A stretch of DNA of 64,000 bases, from positions 73,965-137,964 of the forward strand of contig NMRA01000638.1 of the NCBI GenBank assembly GCA_002633005.1, written 5' to 3'. The notes under the pieces are model-generated. The model was not told the DNA's origin and searched no databases. It saw only the letters and a list, made by a program, of their open reading frames with translations. The DNA comes from Phoronis australis. Its lineage: Eukaryota > Phoronida > Phoronidae. Numbering within the stretch: position 1 is the stretch's first letter; each line of letters begins with the position of its first letter. Positions 32,931 through 44,900 of the stretch are shown here, piece by piece. A program made the translations under genes and the position numbers.

Positions 32931-33327
32931 AAGTGCCGTCCACACACAGCCTACCCTAGAGCAACTTGTAGTAGTGCAAGGTTAAGTGGAGCGTCCACAT
33001 GCACACACACATATCCCGATAACTGGGATAAGGCAAAGTTGTTGCTCTGTGCGTGACAATGAACACCTAATGCATGCACAATACACAAATAAAACCCGCC
33101 TGTATGCAACTGCAGGAAATAAGTATTTTCACCTGGCCCCAGGTTTGCAACCAAGCAGGAATTAGAAGTGGTGCAAGTTACCCTAGAACAAGTTACTTCA
33201 CCTCCATAAGGTGGAGTAAGTTGTCACCAGTGCACTAGTTTAATTAAATAGCGTACACACAGCCTCCAAACCTAGCGGCAACTCATTCTAGGAATAACTT
33301 GTTCTTGTCTGTGTGTGGACGGCACTT
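32931..33327. mobile_element. MITE with AAGTGCCGTCCACACACAG ends (~400 bp)
   Basis: The left terminus AAGTGCCGTCCACACACAG is matched by the right terminus CTGTGTGTGGACGGCACTT, a 19-bp perfect inverted repeat. The flanks are TT and TTAG-like, so a TTAA target is possible but not exact. Non-coding. Confidence 0.5.
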
Positions 33328-33469
33328 TAGAAGTTTGAGAAAAAGTTAATTAGGAAGCCAACTGACCTGCATATACAGTGGATACAGTCACTATGAAATT
33401 GACTTCATCTAGTAAATGTGTGAAAGCCCCTTTAAATACGAGTTATGTAGAATTTAGATGGCACCGTTC

Positions 33470-34700
33470 TAATAAGAACAGGAGCAGTGAAATGCGCCCA
33501 CAAATGCTCTGTAAATGGTGCGATTCTCAGGGTGTTTATTTCTATCATAAAAATGGCCACTAGATGGCTAAAAATACGTTGAATATATCCGAAAACAGGA
33601 ACGTGTCATTGCTTCCTTAGTAAAAACTATTTATCAAATTTTGCAAAAATTTGTAGAGGAATGGAAAAATGAAAGTGGTATTAGGGGGCACAGCTTTAGT
33701 TGGCTCTGTCTGAAAGTCGTTGTCATCGTCCGCTTTCAACTTCATACAAGTACACTTGCTAAATTTCATAAAGATCTTGCAATGGGTTTAGAAAATACAG
33801 CTATGGCCGCAAAAAAAACCCACCACTAGGAGGCACCACAGTAGGAAAAGTTGTCAGGAACACATCGTCAACCGTCGTCTTCACACAAAGAACATATATG
33901 CTATTCCTTGGAGTACGTAGTTTCTTTGGTTGATAGAGGGGCAGACGCCAAAAGCAGACTAGAAAACAGTAAAAATGGTCACTAAACGGCGCAAAATAGG
34001 TCGAATTCATCCGAAAATGAGAACATGGCACTGTTTTCTTAAAAGAAAGCCATTTACCAAATTTCATAAAAATCCATCAAGGGACTTCAGAGAAACGGAT
34101 GAAAACAAAAAAATAAGATTTTGCCACTAGGGGACACACCATTCGTCGAATCCGTCTGAAAGTTGTCCTTGTCTGTTGTCAATTTCATGCATATACACAA
34201 GCTAATTTAGTAAAAAATCCTGCAGATCATTTAGGAGATACAGCCATGGGCGCAAAAACAAACAAAGCTGCCACTAGGAGGCACCACAGTAGTCAAGTCA
34301 TCAGAAAATCATCGTCAGCCGTCCTATTCACAGTGAGAACCTACATAACAATTTTCATAATCATCCTTAGAGTGGTTTGGTTGATAGAAGGGCGGACACA
34401 AAAAAAAGGATTCGAAAACAATAAAAAAGGCAACTAGGTGGCGCAAAATACCACAAATCCATCTGAAAATGAGAGGATCGCGTCATCTCACTGATAGATA
34501 CCTATACTTCAAATTTTATGAAAATCCGTCAAGAAACAATGAAAGGTAATCGTAAAAAGTTGCCATTAGGAGGGACACCGGTAGTTGTATAGGTCCGAAA
34601 TTCGTCGTCATCTGTCGTCAGCTTCATAGGAACACATCTGCCAAATCACACCAAAATCCCAAATATGTATGTGGGTGCATAAAAATGAGAACAGAAACTG
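33470..34700 (+). repeat. CCACTAGG-family dispersed repeat, complete copy
   Basis: The ~440-bp composite unit (three CCACTAGG-anchored subunits, here A, B and C) recurs about 2.7 times. A-type motifs are at about 33,557, 33,977 and 34,431; B at 33,671, 34,124 and 34,561; C at 33,822 and 34,270. The head (GTGAAATGCGCCCACAAATG) matches the copies at 11.4 and 61.7 kb. No coding frame. Confidence 0.5.
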
Positions 34701-36771
34701 ATAACTAAATATCAAACAGAAAATAACAGTGGGCAGCACACACACGCAAACACATGGTATTCATCAAACAACGTAAAGATAATGGTTGCTTTGAAAAGTG
34801 CAACGTACAGCTTTCAAGCAGGTGTAACTTGCACTAATACAATTAAATCTACTTTCATAAACGTCAATTCATCTTCATTTGTGCTGATAAATGTACTTAA
34901 TAACTATTGCATGTAACGAGAGTTTTTTGGCAAATCCTATTTCATTCAGTGCAAAATACGCAAATGATCTGTGACATAATCACAATTTATCACACTTTTA
35001 AAAATTCATTGATGGCTAATAATTCTATTAAGTTATTGAGTGAACCCTGGGTAATGTAGTGCCAATTCAGTTATCTTCAAATAACGGACTCAGTGCTTTT
35101 TCATCTTATGTAGTCAACTTAGTAATAATTTGGCTTCAAGTCAGTATGTTGATAAGTCATTTGAAATTACACTGAATTCGCATCACAGTAAGTTAACCGA
35201 CACCCTTCATTACCAATGGTCTCATTTCTTCGAAAAACCTTCCGAAATACTGTTTCAACCCATGACACCATATCTTCTTTCTTGGTGATCAAAAATTGCG
35301 CTGTACATGAAAATATTGCCTGGTCGTTTGTTATGTGACCTGATCATGTTTGATCAAATAACTTGAAAATTTTGTTTATCCCATATTCAGGGAATTATCT
35401 TTTATGACCTCTTATCCTGTCTGTGTAAGTCCATAAAAACACATTTTTGAGGAAAAACACTGAGCACACCTACTGCAAATGCCCAGGCACTATTTTCATG
35501 GGCATAAAACATTTTGTTACTCAGGAATGATTTTAAAATCTATTAACTCCTAGGCAAAACCTATTTGAAGAAACATGACCCAACTGGTAATGAAGGCAGT
35601 CAGTTTCCTTAAACACCTTAAAGGAGAATGTCACCCAAAAAACAACCTAATTTGTATCAATTTAGATCTAGTAGTTTCCCTTGATAACAGTAAGTAAAAC
35701 TTTTACCTAACACCTGACGGCAGATGAAGGTGTTAAAATTAACCAATGACGTTGAAAAAACATGTTATTTTCTTTCACTATGACAGATTTTTAGGTATTT
35801 GAACATACTGTAGCCTACAAAGTTTGGTAGGCCAATTTACCAAGGTCAGTCGCGGGAGTTTGGTGTCAGTTCGGTGATGAATTCAAATCATTCGTCCATA
35901 CAGACAGGAGAAAATAGCTATGTGTTTTAATTTTAGACACGATTTTTTCAGTTCTAAACACACAAAACGCTTGCTATCCTGGCCACTGGCTCAAAACCCG
36001 ATCAGGCCCATCGCGGCCGGACTGGAGACATCACGTACATGAACCAGCCAAAGTTGGAAACTAAACTAGACAATACTAGTGAGTCAAAGAAAAAATATGC
36101 ATGTGATTATTTTGGTGACTTAGCCGCGAAACTACAAATCTACTTGCTAGCTCGTCGGGGACTGCGAAGTCAGGTTACCGGCTTCCACAGAACCATCAGA
36201 GCAAAAGTTGTACAGTAGCAATTATTCAAAAATGTATATGAATATCTAAATAAAGATTCCCTTAACATCTGACCATAGGATGTAAAATCCAATTATTGCG
36301 TTTCACAACAGGTTTTTGTCAGCAAACACTGAATCAGCATTGCGCTCACACCGTCTCTGTGCCCGGTCAATTACTGGATCTAAAGCCGGTAACGTAGTGG
36401 TTTATTCATTGCTGGCTTCTCAAAACATTTGCACTCACGAACACTCCAAGGCATTACAAAATTTATCTACTGAGACGGACTTTGTTTCAGTTTTATATAA
36501 GTATTGGTTAGGGTGACAGCAATTCAGTTTGAAACAGAACGCACAATAATAAACGTCAACTCGCAATCCCAACTTAGATGAGTGCTCATCCGATGAGGAC
36601 TTCACAGGTTGATCGTTAGGTTTAACAGGCTATCAGTTCGAATCGGAATACACTGATCAAGAAATAATAGAGAGAGGCTCCATGAATGTGCTCAGACAAC
36701 AGAACATATGGATGGTTCCGAAAACCAGTTTTCATGACTTGTCATGGTGTCAGTGAGCTAACTGCACGATA

Positions 36772-36987
36772 ATGGAAACGACTGACACTTGCGTTTGCTG
36801 CCACGAAATTCCACGAGTGAAAAGCCTTCTAAGAGAAGTGCAGATGTGTCTTACGGACCATAATGATTTTGCAACGCGTCTAAACAGAGTGTGCGCACGA
36901 CGTTTTTTAGGGCTGAGAAAAAGAACTGGCAAAAACTTCCTACACCCAGAGGACCAAACAGAAGCCTCACGAATGAGACAGTCATAA
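36772..36987 (+). pseudogene. Cys-rich fragment resembling the P2X7 C-terminal domain
   Basis: The frame contains TDTCVCCHEIPRV and, ~20 residues later, MCLTDHNDF. CxCCxEIP...CxTxHxxF resembles the cysteine-rich C-terminal domain of P2X7 that is also found in many mobile-element-like proteins of marine invertebrates. Only this core is readable, and it runs opposite to the THAP fragment. Low-confidence assignment by motif memory. Confidence 0.5.
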
Positions 36988-37145
36988 AACAGGTTATATA
37001 AAACATTACGTTCTCAGGCCTTGAATTAAATGTAATTGCTTATGTTTTCATGGCCAACTACAATTCTCCATAATAAAAAACCGATCAACAACCGATCTAA
37101 CCAAATGCAGGCCACTGACAGACACAGTTTCACGGCCTCATACCT

Positions 37146-37293
37146 AGTATTAACAGCGTACTGTTCATTTTGCACTACTGCAAGCCACTTTCGAAGCATT
37201 ATGGGCTCTCGAGGAAATTGAAAAAAACGACATACCCACTTTCCTTGTAGCTTCATAGTTTGCACAAGCAGGAGTGATACACCACACCATAGC
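37146..37293 (-). pseudogene. THAP domain fragment, frameshifted
   Basis: The minus-strand peptide MVWCITPACANYEATRKVGM, then after a frameshift in a run of seven T residues, FFQFPREPIMLRKWLAVV. The C-x4-C start, FxxFP and RxxW spacing is the THAP zinc-binding signature. A donor-like AG|GTATGA follows at about 37,145. THAP is the usual N-terminal DNA-binding domain of Kolobok transposases, matching the TTAA ends. Confidence 0.5.
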
Positions 37294-37761
37294 GGTACTC
37301 ACTCTGCATAAGAACCACTGACATCGCAGTCGTTTCTCACCTTCCGCACGCGATAACATGACACCTCTCGGCGAGGTAAGATCGACCGCATTGACGAGGT
37401 GACGTGGATATAGACCGATTAAGACAGTATAAAAGACTAATTGAATCGGGTGGCATTCTCCTTTAAGGGTAAAATGGGAATCATTCTCTGATCAGGTGTC
37501 TAACTTCCAAGCACAACCATCAAAATCAGTTGATGACCAGCAAAAACATTGGCCCAAACTCATGAACTTCACTCTCACACCAAACAGGTTTAGTATCCAT
37601 GTATGGTGTAATATCAGGGTCAAGCACTGCCATTCAAAGGATATGATCTGACTTTAAGAGGGCTGACCATAGAATCAATCCTATGCCCAGATCACCACAG
37701 GCATCTATGTCACACAGGATTCTCTACTGTGTAGTTACTAACACACTATAGGGGGACTCAC

Positions 37762-37788
37762 GTGCAACAGAACTCTTGGAAACAGGTA
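37762..37788 (-). CDS. Candidate 27-nt microexon in intron 5
   Basis: A long pyrimidine tract ending ttaatccccag precedes TACCTGTTTCCAAGAGTTCT.., and the segment ends GCAC|gtgagt, a near-consensus donor. 27 nt keeps the frame between exons 5 and 6. Read in phase 0 it gives YLFPRVLLH; read in phase 1 it gives PVSKSSVA. There is no conservation evidence, so this is only a splice-signal-based candidate. Confidence 0.5.
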
Positions 37789-37970
37789 CTGGGGATTAAA
37801 AGAAAAAAAAACAGAAGTAAAATTAAGCATAAGTTAGCCTAATCATGCATCTAAAGATTTAAAAAGCATTTAACAAATTAATGAAGTAGCACGGCAAATA
37901 AATTAAGATAAATGATGACAACGCCTTCATAGCAGACAAAATACATAAGCAAAGATAGGCCATACTAATA

Positions 37971-39477
37971 CTGTAAACTCGCAGGTTAACGCCTTGGGTG
38001 TTTAAATTTGGAAACCCCAAAACGGGGTAGGCAATTACCAAAGCACTGAGCGCTTAAACCGAAAATTGGCAAAAGTCGGAGATTGGCAATTACACAAGCA
38101 AAGGCCGCTTTACGTCCAAATTTTGGCCAAACTGGACAAATGAGCGGGGTATTCATTCGAGCATGGAACTTGTAAGTTCGGTCAACCAATGGACCCCGAC
38201 AACCGCAAAGTTCCTCATAGTTCAAACAGAAGCAGGATTTCGACTTTGAAAGGGTGATTTTGCGACAGTTGCTGAAAAATCAGATGTTTTCAAATAAATT
38301 AGCATGCTGCAAAATGTTATACTGCGAAACATCATGAAATTTGAATGGCAGTCCAATTACCGTATCAGCATATATTTTGTTTCCTCAATTAAACAATGGA
38401 CGATTAGTTCCCAGCCAAACTTTGCAGTTGCTATGAGGGGTGTGATTAATTGCTCAATTCAAATCTGGATTGACCTGGGATATGAATCTAGCAAAACGGC
38501 TACACTCTTTCACAGTGCTACGAAAGGTAGCACTGTCAAATGTTGTTTAAAATGGCTTCTCATTGGTTAGAGAGATGAATCTGACGTCATAACATTCAGT
38601 CATTCCCATTGGTTGAAATCTGGAAAACCCCTTTCAGTTTACTATTACGTAGTATGGTGACCACTTTTGTCTTGAATAGTTGCAATTTACGGACAGTGAT
38701 CGAAGCAAACAAAATCAAGGGAACCTCAATCCAATGGGTCAAGTCCAAACAAGTACAGTGCATAAAGGCGTGTGCGAGTGGTGGTGATGTGGACAGTATA
38801 CTTACGACCAAGGCATGCACAGCGGTGCACACACATGAAATTCCATGTGTTGTTTATCATGTTTCCACAGGGCCACTTTTCTATATAGGTGGCATTGTGT
38901 CAGAGGGAAGCAAAAACATGAGCTCCATGTGTGCAACTACCAGATGGGTCTGGGATTAATTGGTCAATTCAAATCTGGGTCAACTGGGAGATAAATCTAG
39001 CAAAATCAAGTGCTCTGTGCGTGGAACTTGAACGCGCGAATAACTTCACAGTCCAATCAAGATCATTACTGAATGATGACTAATCTCGTAGTAGAAAAGC
39101 GGCAGTTCTATTAAAATCTACGGAGATAGCCTACATTAACTTAACAAAAGACCATTTAATAAGTTTAAGAAAAAGTAGTTGCAGCGCTTTAGTTATTCCA
39201 CAAATTCCAGCTAAAAATGCACTTTTTTAGACATAAGCATGCTGTGTTTCTTGCAAACACGGAAGTTTGAGCCCAAGGCAGAGCTACGAACAAAACCACA
39301 AGTTCCAGCTCAAGTTTTCTTTGCGGTAAGTTGGGAATGAGCAATTACCCAAGAAGCGTTAACTTGTGCAAAGTGGGAGATGGCCGATTACCCAAACAGT
39401 GGATGCTTACATCGAAATTTGGCAAAAGCCAGGGGTGATCGATTTCCTGGGCATGTGCATTAACCCATGAGTTTACA
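37971..39477. mobile_element. TIR element, family B (1.5 kb)
   Basis: Left end CTGTAAACTCGCAGGTTAAC; right end GCATTAACCCATGAGTTTACA, its approximate inverse. A related single end, CCGTAAACATTCGGGTTAAC, is at 58,147. Like family A it carries GCGCTTA / GGTTAA motifs near its ends. No transposase. Confidence 0.5.
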
Positions 39478-39644
39478 CTTTATCGAGATAAAACATTTTA
39501 GCAAGAGACAAAATCACACAGGAACAGCAACAAAAGACAGAGGAGGGCTTTCACAAACCGACTATGAGCAAAAAATCATTATTTTTTCACCATCCCAAAC
39601 AAGAGAATTTTTCATGCATTTTGGTTTAGGTTAGGGAAATATTA

Positions 39645-41108
39645 CCGTATTCGCCCTAACAACCGCCCAGGGCACTGAGAAAAATTCGTTTCAGGGGGAG
39701 GGCGCTTATTGTAACCCAAGGCGGTTGCAACTCGGTCTCTGAAACGGGTGAAATCGGAATCTAAGATTCATCAAATTTATACTCTGCGATATATCTGTAA
39801 CCTATGACAGACTTTCTACAAAATTGTGGTGCAGTGCTATCAAACTTTGATATTAAATTACGATCATTTTACAGAAAATTGTGCAATCATCGATATGGCG
39901 ACTTGAATATTTGAATAACAATACAGTTTCGACTCTAGCAAATTACCTGAAATCCTCCTTCAGTTTTGCAAATAGCGTCCCTAAGATTTTTAAGTTCCCG
40001 TGGGGTCAGGATTAACGGCAGGTTAAGTACAAATCTGAGCTACATCGTGCCATCTATGATTGGCAACACAAGAAAAATCTCTGGATGAACACACGTTGTT
40101 GTTGTGTGACTTCTGTTTTGAAGTTCGTCTGTGTGTGCGAGTAAGCGAAAGTGTGCGTGTCACCAGAGTTCATTTGCCAGAGTAAATGTAACGCAACGAG
40201 CTAGATGTGCATTGTATCTAAACAAATTAGAACAAGCAGTAGGCCTAAAGCAGAACATGTTTCATTCAGCACTTGCCGGTCTCATGAGCTAAAAACGTTG
40301 GGCATTTATTTCGGTAAAGCCCATATTAGACGCTGTGTTGCTGGATGCGTACGTGACTATGTGACAGTTATTTCTCAGTGGAAGGGTATATAAGTATTCA
40401 CTCTCAGTGGTCATTTTATCAGATATTTGGCTTAAAAACACCAATTATGATTAATCAAACAATCCCTCTTAAAAATAACTCAAAAACTTTTTATAGTATT
40501 AGAAACTGTTAGAAATGAAATTCAGTACCAACTATTCATTTCTTGCCGCTGCTATGCTACCCGTTTCATGAATGGATAGTTCCCGACTAATGTCTTTGAT
40601 GACAGGTATATCTATGTAGCGCGCTTCCTGGTAACGTGCTTTCAACACTGGCCAGTAGTAGTCTTCTAGTCGCAGTTTTCATGTGAACAAAGAAATTTAG
40701 ATTCCTGTTGAGGGCGGGAAATATCTACAATACAATCCCGTTGACTAAGTACACTACTATGTCTGGTCTGAAACTAGGCCAGATCTTAGTGGGACACATT
40801 CCTTGCAAGATCAGCAAAACTTTTGGGTTCGTTTTGAGACACGGCGGAAGTTTGAAGTGTGTAGTACAGCCACGGTAAAATACCGACATAGCTATTAGGC
40901 TTGTGGTCTACAAATTCTGCGCACAATGATTTTTTCAGGACTGTCAGATATTGTTGATAAATTAAAGACGTTACTGTAGAATTTTAGGACTGTAGGTAGG
41001 GCATTTTTCGCGTGTACATGTTCATGGGCTGGGGGCTTATTTTAGCAAAGTCAGAAAATGCTTGAGGGGGCGCTTATAGGGGCATGGCGGTTATTAGGGC
41101 GAATATGA
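39645..41108. mobile_element. Non-autonomous TIR element, family A copy 2 (1,464 bp)
   Basis: Ends CCGTATTCGCCCTAAC and GGTTATTAGGGCGAATATGA, with TA on both sides. It is homologous along most of its length to the copy at 12,174-13,713 (for example GACTTGAAT.TTGAATAA and TTCATTTCTTGCCG segments). Non-coding. Confidence 0.5.
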
Positions 41109-41960
41109 TAACCAGTTTTCACCGCACTCATAAGCAATCGAGTGTGACAAAAGTAAAACAGAATTCACTTGATGTGAATGGCATTGCAGACATTCATAAT
41201 CACACCAATCTGTGAGTGGTATATTTAAATCACCCATTTTGGTCGCCGACAATGATATACCTCACTGCACTTGGCACATGGACATGTCATACCATCTTCA
41301 AGGGTAATTCACAAAGACATATCCTTATTATGCAAGCAGATACGCATTTTTTATAAACTCAAGTCAAAATGAAAATCTAATCATGCAATCACAATACGTC
41401 GGGTCAAACAAAACTTACTAGGTAGTAGTGAACTAATTCTCAAGAAGTTAAGTACTAAATATTCACACTAAGCAACAGAAAAACATGAATTTGAGAACAA
41501 AAGCTACAGAAAAATTGTAAATCAAGCACAAGCAAAAGAAGACAATGAAAATGTAAAATATGTTTTAATTCAAATGAAAAGCACCAGCCATTTGAAGTGA
41601 AACCAAGATTCAAGGTTGTTTCGAACATGTCTATGCCACATTTCAACAATTCCTCCACAAAGTACAAATAATTATGAGCAAAATAACATAAAATTGTTTA
41701 CTCCATCAACCCACACAGTAGCAAACTCATGAACAATGTATTAGTTTCCAAACCAGTGAAACCCTCCAGACACCAGTATACCTACTGACGTCAGAAAAAC
41801 ACAGGCCAGTGCGAATCATCCATAAAGCGACCAGTGGCACGAAGACAACTTGTGTTAGTGGTAGAAAGTCATGCAGCTCGCAGTCATAAGATAAAGATTG
41901 ATAGAAGGTGCTGTTGGCATCTGTTAGAATGGTAAGTCTGCACTACTTAGAACTATTTAC

Positions 41961-44900
41961 CTTCACTGGAGTCCGTTCTAAAGGTGGACCGTATGTGGTG
42001 CGAGCTTTAACACCTGCAGTGACCTCAATTTCGTTCGTGAGCTGTACTGTTTTACAATGCCCATTCACCTGATCTCTATTGCCAGATGTTCTGGGATCTG
42101 AGTCAACCATATTGTTCAACTTGAAAGCACTTCTAACAGCCGCTGTGGATTGGTCTAAAACTAAAACCTCACTTAAAATGTCAAAGGAAGAAGAGAGAGC
42201 ATTGACACCTTCAGTTTCGCTAGCGTTGGCAATGTTAACACAGCTTGAATCGAGAAGCCCAATGCTGATGGCTTCTGAAATGGAATATTCCTCTTCTGTG
42301 TAAGGGTCGATCATTGTACCTTTGACAGTGTCAATGAGTCCACGTTCTAAAGCGACATTCCATAGTAAACTACGCACTGGCTGAATGCTTGTATCTATTA
42401 ACCACTCCTTCTCCTTGGCAATATCCAGATTAAAAGATTTCCCACAACGTTTATCATGCATCTGACCAGTTTTGCTATCAATGACACCTTTCAACAAAGC
42501 TTTGTTCAAGCTGATCCGTTGATTTGTTTCAGGGTCGACAATCTGAGGAGATACTCCATCCAGGATGCCCTTACTAATTGCTTCTTGAATACTGTATTTT
42601 TCGTCGGTTTCTAAGTTGGTCACAATTCCAGTTTTTTGGTTGAACAATCCGACATCAAGAGCTTCCACCAGATTGAGCCCTGGGTCAATATCAGTGATCT
42701 CACTGGCCTTGAAAATAAGTCGCATTTCTAGGGCTTTATTTAAGGGTACTTTAAGAGTCGTCACAGGATTCACGTAGACACCTCTTCTGGCGTCAACCAG
42801 GTGAGAGTCAATTGCCTCCTGGAGGCTAACTGGCTCATCAGTCCTAACGTTCAGTATCTCTGGCAGACTGGCATTAATAATGCCACATGAAATTGCCTGC
42901 TTTAGGGTAACTTGCAAGTGATTTGTCTGGTCTATGAACTTTCCTGTCTTATAGTCATAAAGACCCAGTTTAATGGCATTGTATAATGACACACCAGCAT
43001 GTACATCATCTGGCCAATGGTCACCTTCTGCAGGTGACCTACGACCTGCCATTGGTGACCTGCGACCTGAAACTGGTGAATTCTGACCCGTCATTGGCGA
43101 CGTCCCTGTTGTCATTGATGATTTTATGACTTCCAATGGTTTCTGTGATGGAGTAGAAGGACTTGGTGGAACATCCTTGATATCCGACTTTACACATTTT
43201 ACGACTATGCCAGCATGCAAAGCCTGTATAAGACTCACATATTGATTATTGTTGATTTTAACCTGAAGGCTTGCGGGATCTAGTATACTTTCTCTGATGG
43301 CAACAGGTAATGAAACTGTGTGACCTGAGACAGGGTGCTTAATACCAGTGACTGTAACATCAACCAGTCCAACATCCAGTGCCTGGGTTAAGTTGAACCT
43401 CAATCCACTGGCTGGATCTTGAAAAGTCCCGTTGTCTTCATTATACAATCCAGCATCAACTATCTCCATTAAGCTCATAGGCGAAGAAGAATTGAAAACC
43501 AATCCTTTATCCACAGCAAGTTTCAATGGCATTTTCCCTCCGTTTGAAAATTTGATTACCTTGTCAGTAGCATTGAACACAGTAGTGGTAATAGCTTTGT
43601 CTAGTCTGATAATTTCTCTACTAAGTGGGTCCCGAATAAAAGTCTGACAAGGGTCGATTATTCCACAGTCAATGGCTGTCTTCAACTGAAGCTCTTGTCC
43701 TGTAATGGGATTACGTACTATCCCTGGATCAAACTTGAAAGAGCCCTGTCGTATAGCATCATGTAAACTCATTGGAGTCAGGTCAGATTTCAGCACAATG
43801 AGACCACTATCGATGGCTTCCTGCATGGTGAATGTTTCACCAGTAGTTAGTATATTGTATCCACCAGTACTACTGTCCAACAATCCATCGTGTAAAGCTT
43901 CATCAAAAGCAATGAAGACATTTTTCTCAATGTTCTGCACAAGAATGGAATCCTTGTTGATAAGGCTACACGAAAAAGCTTCACCAATGCTCATTTGGAC
44001 ACTGCTATTCGGGTCTGACACCATACCCGTCTCTGGCATACAAATGTTTTGCTTAATAGCATTGAAGAGGGTTAGGTTAAGTGAAGTGTCTTTGATCAGA
44101 TTATTTTGTAGGGCATCTTCAAGAGAGGTTGTTTCGCCTGTGATTGTGTTGACATAACACTTGCTTGAGATATCAATAATCCCTACCCTTAAGGCTGACC
44201 TCAAATCAATGTCCTTACTAGAGGTGGGATCCACAACCATAGTGTGGAATGGATTCAGCAACTTAGCTTCAATAGCATCTTCTAAGGTCAGTGTCTCTTG
44301 TGTGTTTGGATGGGTAAACAAGCCAGTATTCAGATCAAAATACCCCTTGATGACGGCTTGATGAAGTGGAAGGGAGTCATGTGGCTCGAGACAGAATATC
44401 AGATTCTTTTCCAAAGCTTGCTTTAAAGGCATTGGTTTGCTGGACTTGGGGTCAAATAATCGACCACTCTCAGCATCAATGACCTCTGTGATTATAGCCA
44501 TTTCCAACGTCATCAAGTCTTCAGTGCGTGGATTTTTGACATATGTGCGTGACGGATCAATTACACGCGTATAAATGGCGCGTTCTAAAGTCATTTGAAA
44601 ACCAGTCCTTGGATCTGAGAAACGCCCTGTTTGGGGGTTATGTATACCCCTCTCAACAGCTTTTTGAATGCTAAGAAAAGGTCCTTCAGCATTAATTACA
44701 ACATTCTTATCGATTGCAGCTTGAAGAGACAATGAGTCACCTGTTTTTGTATCATTAACCATGCTGCATACTAAGTCAACTAGCCCAATTTTAGCTGCAT
44801 CCTTTAGTATTAGTAAAGCATCACTAGCACTGTCTTTCACAAGACTTAGTGCTGGGTCAATCAAATTCCTGTTGATGCACTCATGGAGTGTGAGATTTCC

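Larger units (their letters stand above)
35622..37462. mobile_element. Kolobok-like DNA transposon remnant, TTAA target (1,841 bp)
   Basis: Termini AGGAGAATGTCACCC and GGGTGGCATTCTCCT are inverted repeats, with TTAA directly outside both (35,618-35,621 and 37,463-37,466). TTAA targets plus an internal THAP domain (next entry) point to the Kolobok superfamily. The transposase core is not visible, so it is defective. Confidence 0.5.
31157..41960 (-). other. Intron 5 (10.8 kb) between plakin repeats and rod
   Basis: The largest intron in the window, GT-AG. It holds an inverted-repeat MITE (32.9 kb), a CCACTAGG repeat (33.5-34.7), a Kolobok-like element (35.6-37.5), a candidate microexon (37.77), and two TIR elements (38-39.5 and 39.6-41.1). 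About 31,200-32,900, 34,710-35,600 and 41,120-41,950 show nothing I recognise. Confidence 0.5.

Noticed and set aside
41943-41960. Exon 5 as an alternative terminal exon (stop shortly after the donor)
   Set aside because: The donor GTGAAG|gtaaat is good and joins exon 6 in phase; I saw no convincing poly(A) context to support a truncated isoform.
43705-44157. 150-residue plus-strand open frame
   Set aside because: Antisense shadow of the plakin repeats of exon 5.
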